Virus record (IMG/VR): IMGVR_UViG_3300009180_000069
Coordinates: 1-46,404 of that record
Origin: a virus
Length of the DNA stretch: 46,404 nucleotides
Reading direction: 5' to 3' (one strand)
The notes beneath the pieces are model-generated. The model was given only the letters and a program-made list of their open reading frames with translations, made no database searches and was not told where the DNA came from. The translations under genes were made by a program, and so were the position numbers. Position 1 is the first letter of the stretch, and each line of letters opens with the position of its first letter. Shown here one piece after another: positions 1 to 8,146 of this stretch.

Positions 1-303
1 AAAAATCTTTGTGCCAGACTTAATTGACTGACTCGCTGGATAAAATTGCTGTTGTTGAACTTGACCAGTCGAACTGTTTGTAAAACTTACACCAAGAAAC
101 ACTCCGCAAGGAGTAGCCGTAGTTGTACCGGTGTCCTTTTCGATTGTGCCATCAGAGACGCGTTTAACGAGGTCGCCGTAGAAAATACTTGTGGCATAAC
201 CACTAGCAATTTCCATTTGACGAGTCGCGCCAGCAAAAACCTGACCACCGATCAAATTGACCGGCTTCAAACCATATGGTTTGTCAACAGTAGGATAAGC
301 CAT
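1..303 (-). CDS. Virion structural protein, N-terminal part only (runs off left edge)
   Basis: The reading frame is open from an ATG at 303 to the first base of the window, giving 101 residues that begin MAYPTVDKPYGLKPVNL. The text is rich in Gly, Thr and Ser with many short beta-type stretches and no charged helices. From memory, this N-terminus (PYGLKPVNLIGG, then SGYATSIFYGD) is typical of small proteins encoded beside the capsid gene in uncultured tailed phages, perhaps a head decoration or capsid-associated protein. It follows the scaffold-like gene and the 149-aa gene in the late operon, which fits a head role. An upstream ATG at 315 is blocked by a stop after three codons, so 303 is the start. 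The C-terminus is missing, so a full capsid subunit cannot be excluded. Confidence 0.7.
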   Translation of the reverse strand, partial: MAYPTVDKPYGLKPVNLIGGQVFAGATRQMEIASGYATSIFYGDLVKRVSDGTIEKDTGTTTATPCGVFLGVSFTNSSTGQVQQQQFYPASQSIKSGTKIF

Positions 304-323
304 TTAAGACTCCATAGTTAAAT

Positions 324-773
324 TTATGAACCTTTACCAAAGCTTGTCGATGACTTACTTTCTTTAAAAATAGGCATACGGGCATCACTCTGGCGCATTA
401 AGTTATTGTCCACAGCATCCGTCTGAGCTTGTGTTTGTCTAGCGTAATAATCGCTACGCTGTTCAACAAACTCTTTTGGTGTCTTGCAGAGTATTAACCC
501 GCCAATCTCAATGTTGTCTTTAAAACGACTATTGGGATCGACTAGCAGTTGAAACTGTGGTTGCTCACTTAGCATTACTGGTTCCCAGCCTTCTCTCATT
601 TTGGAAGAGAAATTCTTGGGATCAGCTTGGCTGTTGATTGCAACGCGAATCCAGCGGTAAGCATAGCCCGGCTGTTTGTCGGGTTCCGGTAACAATTCTG
701 CAGGTGCCCACTGCTGAGGGCGCTGTTGAACTGCACGGGTTTCTTGCTCACGTGATAATTTGTTTTCAGCCAT
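324..773 (-). CDS. Conserved phage protein of the head operon, unknown function
   Basis: A 149-residue hydrophilic protein. It has a Gln- and Pro-rich N-terminus (about residues 10-35), a compact middle with the segment YRWIRVAINSQADPKNF, and a polar Ser-rich tail. I recognise no catalytic motif. Its start overlaps the 3' end of the scaffold-like gene by 8 bases, so the two are probably translated together. The partial virion gene follows 20 bases downstream. The position between scaffold-like and capsid-associated genes suggests a head assembly or virion role, but this is context only. Confidence 0.7.
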   Translation of the reverse strand: MAENKLSREQETRAVQQRPQQWAPAELLPEPDKQPGYAYRWIRVAINSQADPKNFSSKMREGWEPVMLSEQPQFQLLVDPNSRFKDNIEIGGLILCKTPKEFVEQRSDYYARQTQAQTDAVDNNLMRQSDARMPIFKESKSSTSFGKGS

Positions 774-1749
774 TTTGGGCCTCCAATTCTGCTACTTTTT
801 TGGCGTACAGCTCAAGAGGGATACCTAATTTCTTGGCTACGTTTTGTTGGGTAAGCGACAACCGAATTTTTTTCGGAGCCGTTGCGCGTTGTGCCGAAGC
901 AACAACGTTGTTGGGGCGGCTTTGCCTTGTAGGTGGGGCATCGCCTGTATCTACTTCAACAATGCCAAAGCGTTTTGGAAAAGCTTTCCGCATTGCTGTG
1001 TCAATTTTGTTGTAGTACTCATCCGTACGAACGTACTCTTGCCCATAGTTTTGCACGAGGCTGTTGTGTACGCTATACGCATAACCTGTCATATCTTCAT
1101 CGCCGGGCCGCTGAAACCACGGGTTACTATTTGCCCAACCAACAACACGATTATCTAAAGTCTCGTGCGGGTCACGCGCAGCAGTTGGCTGAGTATACGC
1201 AGATTGTTCCGGTTCGCGCAAGGGGGTAGGTTTAAAATTATTAACCTGCTCCATTTCCATCTGCGCAGCCATCATTTCTTGCTGAGCAGTGGTAGCGGCT
1301 TCCGTGTCACCAATGTCTAACGCAGACTTAAATTTAGCCTTAGCGTTGTCCATGGCAATTTGTGCCAGTGACTTAGACTTGTCGATGTAGGCGTGTTGCC
1401 CCACATTAACGTACTCTTGCAACCGCTTGTTCTCAGCAGCCAGAGCCTGTGCAGCGCGTTCTAACTCCGTCTTCTCACGGTACAGAGCTTCCGCCTTGCG
1501 CCGCTCATCGTGGCTCTTATGAGTCAGCTCTTTCATCCGTTTCTGGACTTTACTGCTGTACTCGTTCAGTTCCTCGTCAGTCGGGTCAGCTACCTCGCGG
1601 TCTAGGGGTTTACGCCCCCGGTCTTGAGCAGGAGTGTCATCGACAACTTCAATCTCAACGTTCTCATCACCCTCTAACTCAAGGGTAATGTTGTTCTCAT
1701 CCCCAGTTTCATCGGGAAATTTGAACTCATTTTTTTCAAATTCAGCCAT
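766..1749 (-). CDS. Putative capsid scaffolding (assembly) protein
   Basis: A 327-residue protein with the character of a phage scaffold. The N-terminal 50 residues are very acidic. A long charged helical region rich in Lys, Glu, Arg, Ala and Gln (about residues 55-175, KRMKELTHKSHDERRKAEAL) is probably coiled coil. The C-terminal part is basic (RQSRPNNVV through APKKIRLSL), where scaffolds usually touch the coat protein. No enzymatic motif is seen. It lies in the usual place for a scaffold, after terminase and portal and before the capsid-associated genes, and overlaps the following gene by 8 bases. Assignment rests on composition and gene order; a head-associated protein without scaffold function is the alternative. 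Confidence 0.65.
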   Translation of the reverse strand: MAEFEKNEFKFPDETGDENNITLELEGDENVEIEVVDDTPAQDRGRKPLDREVADPTDEELNEYSSKVQKRMKELTHKSHDERRKAEALYREKTELERAAQALAAENKRLQEYVNVGQHAYIDKSKSLAQIAMDNAKAKFKSALDIGDTEAATTAQQEMMAAQMEMEQVNNFKPTPLREPEQSAYTQPTAARDPHETLDNRVVGWANSNPWFQRPGDEDMTGYAYSVHNSLVQNYGQEYVRTDEYYNKIDTAMRKAFPKRFGIVEVDTGDAPPTRQSRPNNVVASAQRATAPKKIRLSLTQQNVAKKLGIPLELYAKKVAELEAQNG

Positions 1750-1758
1750 GGTTATTCC

Positions 1759-2175
1759 TTATTTGCGACGAATGCCACGAGGATCAAGCACGATGCCCTC
1801 GACGGAATCTTCGTTAATCATGCGAAATTCTCGACCATGAATGACTAGTCGTGAACCTGCGTTGGGGCGTACCAAAATAAAGTCGCCTTCTTTGCACCAA
1901 GGGCCTGACGGATACCGTGTTTTGTCGGTATAGCAATCGGGACCTAGCTTAACTACGAACAACACGGTGGTCAGCGTCTCTTCAATGCGAAGGGTTTCAT
2001 CTGACTTAGCGATACCGCTGTCAAACTCCTTGTCAGCTTCAGGAATAGCACAAAGGATGCGCCAGCCCGATGGAACGGGGAGTTGTGTTGCTTTTTCTTC
2101 AGCGGTTGCTGAAAAATTTACTGAGCCAACAATTTGTGGGTTGTTGGGATTAGCACCGATCAAGATTTCACTCAT
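1759..2175 (-). CDS. Phage co-chaperonin, GroES/gp31-like
   Basis: A 138-residue protein that reads as a GroES-type co-chaperonin. After a variable N-terminus comes VPSGWRILCAIPEADKEFDSGI, matching the first GroES strand and start of the mobile loop. Then follow LFVVKLGPDCYTD (the GroES 'G.V.AVG' strand), GPWCKEGDFILVRPNAGSRL (the 'VKVGD.V.F' strand) and a terminal segment with IHGREFRMINEDSVEGIV (the 'L.I..ESDILAIV' strand). Phage versions such as T4 gp31 work with host GroEL to fold the capsid protein. An ATG 33 bases upstream is in frame, but the ATG at 2175 is preceded by GGAAGA and overlaps the upstream stop by 8 bases, so I chose it. It sits between portal and scaffold genes, which fits capsid folding. 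Confidence 0.72.
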   Translation of the reverse strand: MSEILIGANPNNPQIVGSVNFSATAEEKATQLPVPSGWRILCAIPEADKEFDSGIAKSDETLRIEETLTTVLFVVKLGPDCYTDKTRYPSGPWCKEGDFILVRPNAGSRLVIHGREFRMINEDSVEGIVLDPRGIRRK

Positions 2176-2359
2176 TGTCGTGGTCTTCCATTTGTTGCTT
2201 GAGGTCAAGCAGGTCTCGCTCTGCGTAGGCCAAGCCCTCTATTACCCCGCAGAGTTTTTGGTACTCACCAAAATCCTTACAGCGCCCGGTTGCTACATCG
2301 TCAGCCAAGGCGTTCATGCGTTCACGAAATTTTTTGCGTAGAACGTCGATTACATCCAT
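2168..2359 (-). CDS. Small conserved helical protein between portal and co-chaperonin
   Basis: A 63-residue protein, almost entirely charged helix, with no membrane segment. The pattern 'R.NALADDVATG.CKDF.EYQKLCGVIEGLAYAE' looks familiar from phage head operons, where such proteins of about 60-90 aa follow the portal gene. Their function is unknown to me. The gene begins 2 bases after the portal stop and overlaps the co-chaperonin start, so all three are probably translated from one message. A head-completion or portal-accessory role is possible but unproven. Confidence 0.7.
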   Translation of the reverse strand: MDVIDVLRKKFRERMNALADDVATGRCKDFGEYQKLCGVIEGLAYAERDLLDLKQQMEDHDNE

Positions 2360-2361
2360 TA

Positions 2362-4920
2362 TTATTCAGCTCCATTTCTAGGTGTGTTTTGATTGCGTTG
2401 TGTTTCTAAGTCATGCGCCATCTGAGCTTTGCTCTGAGCAACTTGAACACCAATTCTTAAGCCTTCGCGCTCTTGATCTGCTTCAAGCTTGCCTTGGTCG
2501 TAACGTGATTTAAGACCCAGCTTTAAACCTTCGCGCTCGTTATCAGCTTTGAGTTTCTCGCGCTCAAGCGCCATCTTGTCAGCTTTATCGGCTGCATCAA
2601 CCATCATCTGTTTCTCTTTGATGGCGACTTCTTTAGCCTTAAGCTGCAACTCGGCTTGCTGCATCTGCACGAGTGGGTCTTGCGCGGTCTGCGCGGCTTG
2701 TTGCGCACGGGCTTCGGCTTGGTTTTTACCTAAGAGTTGTCCTGCGGCTTGGGCGATCAGTCCAGACATCTGATACTCGATCTCGCGCGAAAGCTTAGCT
2801 TCTGGATCAGGCAGTGACACACCTAACTGTTGCTCCATCTTCTCGCGGTATGCCATCGCTACGTGCTCAGTGATGTGCGCGTTTGCTGCTTGTAGCAGTA
2901 TTTGTGCCTGTGGGTTCTGCCCCATAACTTGAGCAATCTTGGGGTCTTGCATCGCAGCCATGTGAGTGCGGATGTGCGCCTCGTGGTCTTGAAACTGAAA
3001 TGCTTTGACAGGTTTACCCATCAAGATATTCATGTTCTCGGTCACGGGGTCTGTGGGCTTGTGGTCATCTTCCAACGGTACAAGCTTATCGGCTTCCTTG
3101 ATGTTAAGCACCTCTAACATCTGGCGGTGCAACTTGGGTAAGTTGTAAATCTGCGGAGCCATTTGCGCTAACTGAATCACAGCCTGATACTGCACCACAC
3201 GCTGCGCGAGCGTTGATGCGTTCGGGTCACTAACTGGGATAATATCGACGAGGCTGTAGTCGCGCTTGCGTGAGTTACGTGCGCCCTCTTCTGGCTGGTA
3301 GTCGTACTCTGACGGTGAGAAGTCTCGGATTAACCCAGCAAGCAATTTGAACTCTTGCTTCATTGAGAAGTGCATCCGCGCTTGTACAGCAGACATCACC
3401 TTCAGGTTGCGCTCGATCAGCGCGAGCGTTGTGCCTACGGGGGCGTTAGCCGACATGTCGCTAATCTTCATGTCCGGTGCTGCGGCAAACTTCTGTGCTT
3501 CCTCGATGATGATGCCACGCAGACCCAACAATACTTGGCTTGGCTCTTTGTAAGGCAGAGGCATGATGTTGTCGCGCAACGATCCCGAACTTACGTCCAC
3601 ATCGCGGAACTCGCCCGGTGAGATTGGTGTGTCATCACCCTTAATGCGCAAGCCTCGGGTCTTCATACCACCCGGCAGGTTAGACAGCGTACCTGCATCA
3701 ACTAACTGGCGCGTGATACTTGTAGCACTCTTGGCGCTGTTGCCGACTAAGTGCACCAAACCAAAGCCGTATGAGCCAAACCCCGGCACGTACTGGTAAT
3801 GCACAAAGTACTGGCGCGATGCTTTTGGTGTGTACGCATCAGAATCAGCACCATCAAATGCTTTCGGGCGCGGCGAGAGCATAGCTTCTGCTTCGGGGTC
3901 CCAGTTGCGGCGGATTGATAAGATCGTAGTAGAGTCTTTTAGCAGGGTCACAACGTACGGCAGAGCAATCCCAGTCTCTTCACCATCAGCGTTCGTATCT
4001 TCAAAGCCGGGCAAGTTAAGCTCGACGTGCATCTCAAGCAGGAGGGGGCGGTCATCGTATGTCGCGCTAAACCCAGTCTCACGATCCTTGGCTTTCTGAA
4101 TCTCGTCGATCTGCAGGACAGGACCATCTTCAATGTCCACATCCGCGCGGTAGAATCCTGACTCTTGGAGCTTGAGCAACTGGTTCTTAGTCTTTCTCAT
4201 GCGGTGTGTGATGCGCTCACACATGCTGATCTCGCTCGTACCGTATGGCAACACCACATCCTCGGCTGGCACAAACATACTGACTTGCCGCCCAAGGCTT
4301 GGGTCAAAGTAGACCTTCTTAAACGCTGAACCCGCAATCGGCAGGTTCCATAACATCTTCTCGTGCTCTGAGCGGTACTCGCGCATGACCTCAGTCAGCT
4401 CGTAGTTCATGTCATCTTGCACACGTTGTGCTGCGTCTGTTTTCTCAGGTGATATCTTGCCAATGATCTGGGTCTTAACAGGTCCTGCTGCAGGAAACGT
4501 TTCCATGATCGCTTCAGCTTGGAAGCGCACAGCGGCTTCTGCAATCAGTGGGGAGTACACACCGCAGGCACCGGGCCAAGGCTCTGTGCGTTCCTCGTAC
4601 TTTAACCCTAACAACTTAATACCATCGGTATACGTCTGCTCCCAGTCTTTGCGGCTGGCAATGTCGTTGTCGTAGTCAGCAATCAGGTCACCTACCAACA
4701 TGGCAAGCTCTCTATCGTCGATGTACTCGGCGAGGTTTGCGCTAAACGGCACATCCCCGTCATCGCCTTTCTTGTTAGGGATGATTGTGATCTCAACGCT
4801 GCCATCGTCTAGCCGCACCATATCAGGATTGACAATTTCTAACTCTATCTCAGGTGTCTGATCCTCACTGAGCGCATCAATGCCCTGTGGTGCTGCGTAC
4901 AAACTTTTTTCCATCGCCAT
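2362..4920 (-). CDS. Portal protein
   Basis: An 852-residue protein in the place and size range of a large podovirus-type portal. The N-terminal 70 residues are acidic. A helical segment contains DWEQTYTDGIKLLGLKYEERTEPWPGACGVYSPLIAEA (about residues 85-125), a region I associate with this portal family. The mid part carries the clip, stem and wing regions, including GFGSYGFGLVHLVGNSAKSAT and GMKTRGLRIKGDDTPISPGEFRDV. From about residue 740 onward it is a Gln/Ala/Lys/Glu-rich coiled coil with an internal near-repeat (EREGLKLGLKSRYDQGKLEAD, then EREGLRIGVQV), probably the barrel. The portal forms the dodecameric DNA entry channel at one vertex and docks the terminase. It lies 8 bases after the large terminase gene. 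Confidence 0.9.
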   Translation of the reverse strand: MAMEKSLYAAPQGIDALSEDQTPEIELEIVNPDMVRLDDGSVEITIIPNKKGDDGDVPFSANLAEYIDDRELAMLVGDLIADYDNDIASRKDWEQTYTDGIKLLGLKYEERTEPWPGACGVYSPLIAEAAVRFQAEAIMETFPAAGPVKTQIIGKISPEKTDAAQRVQDDMNYELTEVMREYRSEHEKMLWNLPIAGSAFKKVYFDPSLGRQVSMFVPAEDVVLPYGTSEISMCERITHRMRKTKNQLLKLQESGFYRADVDIEDGPVLQIDEIQKAKDRETGFSATYDDRPLLLEMHVELNLPGFEDTNADGEETGIALPYVVTLLKDSTTILSIRRNWDPEAEAMLSPRPKAFDGADSDAYTPKASRQYFVHYQYVPGFGSYGFGLVHLVGNSAKSATSITRQLVDAGTLSNLPGGMKTRGLRIKGDDTPISPGEFRDVDVSSGSLRDNIMPLPYKEPSQVLLGLRGIIIEEAQKFAAAPDMKISDMSANAPVGTTLALIERNLKVMSAVQARMHFSMKQEFKLLAGLIRDFSPSEYDYQPEEGARNSRKRDYSLVDIIPVSDPNASTLAQRVVQYQAVIQLAQMAPQIYNLPKLHRQMLEVLNIKEADKLVPLEDDHKPTDPVTENMNILMGKPVKAFQFQDHEAHIRTHMAAMQDPKIAQVMGQNPQAQILLQAANAHITEHVAMAYREKMEQQLGVSLPDPEAKLSREIEYQMSGLIAQAAGQLLGKNQAEARAQQAAQTAQDPLVQMQQAELQLKAKEVAIKEKQMMVDAADKADKMALEREKLKADNEREGLKLGLKSRYDQGKLEADQEREGLRIGVQVAQSKAQMAHDLETQRNQNTPRNGAE

Positions 4921-4928
4921 AATTATTC

Positions 4929-6470
4929 CTAATAGTAAGCCGCAACACGTGGTCGCATGATTTCGTCTTCAGCGTCACTGTCTAATCGAATGAACCCACC
5001 ACTACGGAACCGGGCAAGTGCCATCGACACGCAGTCAACCATGTCATCGTGATCTGATGCAGGAAATGCCGCAACTTGCTCAACTACCTCTTCGGCCCAT
5101 TTGTAACTTGTGGGATACCACACCATACCAGACCTAAATATATCTGATATTGCGTTAACACGCGCTATTTTATCGCCTGTGCCCCGATGCGGGGTAAATT
5201 CTTGCACCGGTATACCCATGCGCCGCAACTCTTGGAAGAGTGGGGTCCCAGAAGACTTCTTTTCAACGATAAATGAGTCCGGTTGCCATTCTTTGTACTC
5301 GCGCAACGCCAGTTCCTTCAATTCTGGGAACTCAACACGCACGTTAATGGCGTTTAGCAAGATTATGTGGTTCGCCTCACCTGTGTGGCGCTCGTCGTTG
5401 AACACACCCCACGTTAAAAGGGCAGTAAAGTCGGCACGGTTGTTCTTTTCTGCCGCAGCGTCAAGCGTCATGATGATGTATTCGCAGCTAGGGGCGTCAT
5501 CTGCCTCCCATTTGCGCCACCATTCACGCTTAACCAGTGCACCTTCCTCGGCAGTGGGGTTCTGTTGGAACTGCGCGTTCCACTGGAACAGCGGCATCGA
5601 CGCTTTTGTGCGGTGCAGCGCCTCTAGATCGTAAAAATCAGGCCAAAGTGCCTTCTCGTTGTCGGTGTTTTCATTAAATATGGCAGGAAACTCAAACAAT
5701 TCGTACTGATCTGAGTTGGTTATGCGCCCCATGTCCTTGGCAAGCTTGCCAATCAAGTCATTCGGATGCCACCTTGTGTGCACGATAGCCACTTTACCCT
5801 GTGGCATAAGGCGCGTTCGCGCACCGTAAGTAAACCACTCATACACTTTCTCAAATACATCATAATTTCCGTTAATAACGTCTTGTTCTGAGAACGGATC
5901 ATCCACAATCAGGAAGTGCGCACCACGACCAGCAAGAGCCGCACCTACACCACAGGCAAAGTACTCACCGCCCATGTTGGTATTCCACCGCCCGGCGCTC
6001 TTAGAGTCAGCAGCTAGCGTGACTGTCGGAAATATCTGTCTATATGCAGGGCTGCCTACGACGTTACGCACCTTGCGACCAAAGTCCACCGCCAAATCAG
6101 CCGTGTGCGAAACCATCAATACCTTCTTATCAGGGTTTCTACCTAGATACCATGCAGGAAAAAATATAGATACAAGCTGTGACTTGCCATGGCGTGGGGG
6201 TACAGACACACCGATACGATCTTCCTCGTCGCGTTCCATCTTCATAAGCAGGTCAGCAAGTCTGCGGTGGTGTCGCCCAACCTTATAGTTGGAATCCATG
6301 TGCTTACAAAACTCAATCAGATCGTCACGGCAGCTTGCTGAGAACTTGCGTTGCTCCAGCGTATCGGCAATCTTGAGTATTTCGCTTTGTTCTTGAGCAG
6401 AAAATTCATCCAAGCGCGTGAGCAGTATCTCAAGCTCTTCCTCAGTAAAGTCGAGGATGTCATCACTCAT
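4929..6470 (-). CDS. terL: Terminase large subunit (packaging ATPase-nuclease)
   Basis: A 513-residue protein with both terminase domains. The ATPase has a Walker A PPRHGKSQ (residues 91-98), a Walker B FLIVDDPF (186-193) and a coupling region near VAIVHTRWHPNDLIG. The RNase H-like nuclease shows its acidic residues in IIMTLDAAAEKNNRADF (Asp337), SFIVEKKSSGTP (Glu403) and SDHDDMVDC (Asp473, Asp475, Asp476 and Asp479). It cuts concatemeric DNA and pumps it through the portal. The length is close to the usual 450-600. An in-frame ATG at 6494 would add eight residues. I prefer 6470 because it overlaps the small-subunit stop by 8 bases and starts MSDDILDF, a normal N-terminus. Confidence 0.95.
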   Translation of the reverse strand: MSDDILDFTEEELEILLTRLDEFSAQEQSEILKIADTLEQRKFSASCRDDLIEFCKHMDSNYKVGRHHRRLADLLMKMERDEEDRIGVSVPPRHGKSQLVSIFFPAWYLGRNPDKKVLMVSHTADLAVDFGRKVRNVVGSPAYRQIFPTVTLAADSKSAGRWNTNMGGEYFACGVGAALAGRGAHFLIVDDPFSEQDVINGNYDVFEKVYEWFTYGARTRLMPQGKVAIVHTRWHPNDLIGKLAKDMGRITNSDQYELFEFPAIFNENTDNEKALWPDFYDLEALHRTKASMPLFQWNAQFQQNPTAEEGALVKREWWRKWEADDAPSCEYIIMTLDAAAEKNNRADFTALLTWGVFNDERHTGEANHIILLNAINVRVEFPELKELALREYKEWQPDSFIVEKKSSGTPLFQELRRMGIPVQEFTPHRGTGDKIARVNAISDIFRSGMVWYPTSYKWAEEVVEQVAAFPASDHDDMVDCVSMALARFRSGGFIRLDSDAEDEIMRPRVAAYY

Positions 6471-7059
6471 CGGGTGTGTCCCGGGTAATCCCAAGCTCTT
6501 TGTCTACGTCGATGTCATCAATCACCACAACGTCCTGCACATCTTTGTTCAAAATACGGTTGAACTTCTCACGTAGTGTTTTGCGCAAGTCTTCTGTGCT
6601 CTGGTGGGTAATTGTGACTTCCGAACGCTCAGTGAACAGCCCCACATCGGTGATCTTGCCAAGCAGCTCTAATGCACGGATGCGCACCCGTGGGTCTGGG
6701 TTCTCGGACTCCAGCAGCAACTTATTTGTGACAAGGTGTCGAATCTCAATGCTGTGACGCACAACAGCCGAACCAAACTCATCGAGGATACGGCGTGTTT
6801 CTATAAGAGATGCTGGCGGAAGAGCTGCCGCACGTTGGGTAGTAACTTGTTTTGAAGCTTGTTCGGGGTTTGCTGCGTAGGATGTTGCAAGGGCTGCAGC
6901 GATGTCTTGGGCTTCTTGGCTTGCTTCTTCTAACTCGTAGCCATGCCCTGCAAGAATATCTGCCGTGCATGATACCGCCCGCACCCGTTCGTGCAGGTCA
7001 ATCACACCCTGTTGCGGGGTAAGAGGTACACCTTGATCTGGTGTAAGCACTAGCGCCAT
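6463..7059 (-). CDS. Putative terminase small subunit
   Basis: A 198-residue helical protein directly upstream of and overlapping the large terminase, the usual place for the small subunit. The first 100 residues are Ala/Gln/Glu-rich. The second half contains VRIRALELLGKITDVGLFTERSEVTI, which resembles the C-terminal part of small-subunit or terminase-linked proteins, and the end is acidic. No obvious N-terminal HTH can be read, so DNA recognition is not demonstrated. It is the first gene of the leftward late operon, beginning 402 bases from the first rightward gene. The assignment depends mainly on position. Confidence 0.7.
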   Translation of the reverse strand: MALVLTPDQGVPLTPQQGVIDLHERVRAVSCTADILAGHGYELEEASQEAQDIAAALATSYAANPEQASKQVTTQRAAALPPASLIETRRILDEFGSAVVRHSIEIRHLVTNKLLLESENPDPRVRIRALELLGKITDVGLFTERSEVTITHQSTEDLRKTLREKFNRILNKDVQDVVVIDDIDVDKELGITRDTPDE

Positions 7060-7191
7060 GAATGGTTCCTACGCGATGACTTATGCCACGTTCCACATAG
7101 TGTACAACGCTTTTAAATTTTTACAAAAAATTTTTGATATGCCCAATTTAAAAGTGACGGGGGGTGTTCTGGTTAAACAAAGCTTAGTAGT

Positions 7192-7236
7192 AAGGAACGC
7201 TCAAAAAACCAAGTAACATTTAGTACAAGGAACGCT
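7192..7236. repeat. Direct repeat AAGGAACGCT, two copies 35 bp apart
   Basis: AAGGAACGCT occurs at 7192-7201 and 7227-7236, each preceded by AGTA one base before the repeat (context AGTANAAGGAACGCT). The start-to-start spacing of 35 bp is between three and four helical turns. It lies upstream of the late operon in the divergent region, so it may be an activator or repressor site. No function is shown. Confidence 0.6.
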
Positions 7237-7332
7237 TAGGAAACGTGATTATTTGTGGGGAATAGTATACATACGGCGCGGTGGGCTTGACTGACTCAGA
7301 GGCGGGTGGGGGTACGGTGGGGTTCGGCTGAA

Positions 7333-7350
7333 TCCTGACTGTGGTCAGGA
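7333..7350. promoter_or_regulatory. Palindrome copy 1 (TCCTGAC-TGTG-GTCAGGA)
   Basis: First of eleven copies of CCTGAC-N4-GTCAGG, with 7-base arms here. It lies 35 bp upstream of the -35 box of the 7386 promoter, so it could act on that promoter or on the leftward late promoter. Confidence 0.85.
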
Positions 7351-7385
7351 AAACTATGTTACGTCTTGCTATAACTTGTCACTAT

Positions 7386-7414
7386 TTGACATTCCCTGTC
7401 ACTTGGCATATAAT
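7386..7414 (+). promoter_or_regulatory. Perfect sigma70 promoter for the first early gene
   Basis: TTGACA at 7386-7391, 17-base spacer, TATAAT at 7409-7414, so both hexamers match the consensus exactly. It reads rightward into the 167-aa gene starting at 7462. The downstream sequence TATAATTAAGTT is shared with the promoter at 25937. A dyad CAGTC-GATT-GACTG follows at 7423-7436, over or just past the expected start site, and could be an operator. Host RNA polymerase should recognise it. Confidence 0.88.
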
Positions 7415-7422
7415 TAAGTTGT

Positions 7423-7436
7423 CAGTCGATTGACTG
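7423..7436. promoter_or_regulatory. Dyad CAGTC-GATT-GACTG at the promoter start site
   Basis: A perfect 5-base inverted repeat around GATT, located 8-22 bases after the -10 box of the 7386 promoter. The position fits a repressor operator or a short stem in the leader RNA. It differs from the 11-copy palindrome. Confidence 0.5.
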
Positions 7437-7461
7437 GCACTAACTCTAAAAAGGATCTACC

Positions 7462-7965
7462 ATGAATTACGATACATTCTCACTTTCAAACGCTGCTCGT
7501 TCAACTTTAATTGACGTTGTTAAACTCGGCGAAAAGGCGGGTAATCAATTAGTAAAAGCTGCTGATCAGTTAATCGCTGACGGGTTGTCATTCGTTGCAC
7601 TTGAAACCGAAAAGAAAGGCGGTTCGCCTGAGGTTCGCGCTGAGGTTAAAGCAGCACTGTTTCAAGGTTTGACCAAGCAAGAGCAAGAGATTATCAACGC
7701 CGATGTTAAAACCTTGAATGCCGCACAAAAGGTCGATCGTAACGAAGCAAAGAATAAGATTGATTCTTATCTTCGCAAAGTACGCAACCATATGATGCCT
7801 GAGGTTGAGGGTGATGCTCAGGAAACTAAAACTGAAGTTCAGCGCATTCAAGGTTTGCTAGAAGATGCAATCACCAAATTGCAAAAATTAGCAGAGCCTA
7901 CCTTTGATGTGACGCACGTTATCAAGACAATCAAAGCAGCAAAAGGTGCAATGCCTGCAGTTTAA
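7462..7965 (+). CDS. Early protein of unknown function, 167 aa
   Basis: A 167-residue soluble helical protein, Ala-, Lys- and Glu-rich, with no cysteine, membrane segment or recognisable catalytic motif. The N-terminus MNYDTFSLSNAARSTLIDVV and the C-terminal helix HVIKTIKAAKGAMPAV are its clearest landmarks. It is the first gene behind a perfect promoter, has a good ribosome site (AAGGATCT) before ATG 7462, and is followed by a hairpin, a tiny membrane peptide gene and two terminators. It is therefore an isolated, probably very early and strongly expressed unit. Such genes often encode host-takeover proteins or small DNA-binding proteins, but nothing here proves either. Confidence 0.8.
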   Translation: MNYDTFSLSNAARSTLIDVVKLGEKAGNQLVKAADQLIADGLSFVALETEKKGGSPEVRAEVKAALFQGLTKQEQEIINADVKTLNAAQKVDRNEAKNKIDSYLRKVRNHMMPEVEGDAQETKTEVQRIQGLLEDAITKLQKLAEPTFDVTHVIKTIKAAKGAMPAV

Positions 7966-7980
7966 CCACTCACCACGGGA

Positions 7981-8000
7981 CAGGGTACGAAAGTACCCTG
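7981..8000 (+). other. Perfect 8-bp hairpin with GAAA tetraloop
   Basis: CAGGGTAC-GAAA-GTACCCTG folds into a perfect 8-bp stem with a GNRA-type loop in the message, 15 bases after the 167-aa gene and 7 bases before the ATG of the 31-aa peptide. No U-run follows, so it is not a classical terminator. It could protect the upstream message from decay or affect translation of the small peptide. Confidence 0.75.
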
Positions 8001-8007
8001 CATTACC

Positions 8008-8103
8008 ATGCAACGCAAATTATTAGATTTTTTCTGTTACGTTTTTATTTTCGGCATGATGCTGTTTTTTGCTGATTGGATTTTAGATATACTTGCACAA
8101 TAA
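8008..8103 (+). CDS. 31-aa putative membrane peptide
   Basis: An open frame of 31 codons starting MQRKLLDFFCYVFIFG and ending DWILDILAQ. A basic start is followed by about 20 hydrophobic residues (FFCYVFIFGMMLFFA), so it reads as a single-pass inner-membrane peptide. It lies between a GNRA hairpin and two tandem terminators, on the same message as the 167-aa gene. No strong ribosome site is seen before ATG 8008 (CATTACC), and the hairpin could hide or expose the start. Phages use such peptides for superinfection exclusion or membrane disturbance, but that is inference. It might also be chance. Confidence 0.5.
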   Translation: MQRKLLDFFCYVFIFGMMLFFADWILDILAQ

Positions 8104-8120
8104 TCTTGCACTAACTTATT

Positions 8121-8145
8121 AACCCGCTTCGGCGGGTTTTTTTAT
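8121..8145 (+). terminator. Rho-independent terminator with TTCG loop
   Basis: AACCCGC-TTCG-GCGGGTT followed by a T-run. A 7-bp GC-rich stem with the very stable UUCG tetraloop makes a strong intrinsic terminator, ending the first early transcript. Confidence 0.93.
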
Positions 8146-8146
8146 G

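Larger units (their letters stand above)
7060..7461. promoter_or_regulatory. Divergent control region between late (left) and early (right) operons
   Basis: A non-coding stretch separating two divergent operons. It holds a perfect rightward sigma70 promoter (7386-7414), one copy of the 11-copy palindrome (7333-7350), a 14-base dyad (7423-7436) and a direct repeat AAGGAACGCT at 7192-7201 and 7227-7236. The AT-rich part around 7100-7150 probably holds the leftward late promoter, but I see no good match to the consensus. If the late promoter is not sigma70-like, a phage activator may be needed. Confidence 0.7.

Noticed and set aside
7100-7135. Leftward sigma70 promoter for the terminase operon
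   Set aside because: Only weak matches such as TTGTAA with a 16-base spacer to TACACT; not good enough to annotate.
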